DNA from: Verrucomicrobiaceae bacterium
GTDB taxonomy: Bacteria; Verrucomicrobiota; Verrucomicrobiia; Verrucomicrobiales; Akkermansiaceae
Assembly: GCA_027483005.1 (NCBI GenBank)
Contig: JAIXVN010000432.1
Span: 1-6,584 of the forward strand
Reading direction: 5' to 3'
Length of the DNA: 6,584 bases
Shown: positions 6,476-6,584 of the stretch, piece by piece
Numbering within the stretch: position 1 is the first letter of the stretch
How the letters are laid out: every line of letters begins with the position of its first letter
The notes under the pieces: model-generated
What the model saw: only the letters and a program-made list of their open reading frames with translations
Database searches by the model: none
Told to the model about the DNA's origin: nothing
Made by a program: the position numbers and the translations under genes

Positions 6476-6584
6476 TCACCGCCCCTCCCCGGCAAAAGCG
6501 GGCGCAGCGGCGGGCAGCGCCTCCACCCGGACGTCCCACAGCGATGCATCGCGGTGACGCAGCAGTTCTGCCGCCGCCTCGGCC
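6476..6584 (-). CDS. C-terminal fragment of an unidentified upstream protein
   Basis: The open frame enters from the window edge and reads AEAAAELLRHRDASLW, then DVRVEALPAAAP and a short Gly/Arg tail before TGA (35 codons visible). Third positions are mostly G or C, as expected for a real gene in this DNA, and the ending is Ala/Pro-rich. I do not recognise the family. The stop is 95 nt before the sbp start on the same strand, so it could precede sbp in one transcript. Its TGA overlaps an ATG (TGATGA) that opens the frame continuing into sbp; this is probably coincidental given the much better sbp start at 6380. The codon style resembles the 5' half of sbp rather than its 3' half. Confidence 0.45.
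   Translation of the reverse strand, partial: AEAAAELLRHRDASLWDVRVEALPAAAPAFAGEGR

Noticed and set aside
6381..6539. Upstream extension of sbp to the ATG at 6539 or at 6477
   Set aside because: The extra residues match nothing in the family, and the strong Shine-Dalgarno site supports 6380. The bases 6381-6475 are better read as a spacer.

Overview
The window is GC-rich bacterial DNA holding two units that converge near position 2450. On the + strand is one long gene for a membrane protein of the AI-2E/PerM exporter family. It carries an unusual soluble C-terminal part: a conserved family tail, a Rossmann-like domain and a GAF domain. On the - strand, read right to left, is a sulfate/thiosulfate ABC importer in the usual order sbp - cysT - cysW - cysA. 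At the right edge the - strand also carries the last 35 codons of an unidentified upstream gene.

The sulfate genes work as one machine. Sbp binds sulfate in the periplasm, CysT and CysW form the membrane channel, and CysA hydrolyses ATP to drive import for cysteine synthesis. The AI-2E-type gene has no evident functional link to them; the two units only overlap at their 3' ends, by 32 bases.

Taxonomy is uncertain. The CysA, CysT and CysW sequences, the absence of Shine-Dalgarno sites before most starts, and AT-rich heptad-repeat spacers in otherwise GC-rich DNA suggest a Gram-negative outside the Proteobacteria, perhaps Verrucomicrobiota-like. This is an impression from reading, not from a search.

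The most striking feature is a composition break inside sbp at about 5775-5840. From the start codon to the conserved NPKTSGGAR motif, leucine is CTG 16 times and CTC never. Beyond the motif it is CTC 12 times and CTG once. The local G-versus-C bias of the + strand tends to change sign at the same place, and only the right-hand part has a strong Shine-Dalgarno site. The right-hand ~800 bases look proteobacterial and appear joined to the rest at the most conserved stretch of the gene. This is either a real homologous recombination hybrid or an assembly chimera.

The second unusual feature is that both operon spacers longer than a few bases (3444-3541 and 5202-5252) consist largely of short AT-rich repeats in a strict 7-base phase. 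No CRISPR array, tRNA, rRNA or transposase was seen.
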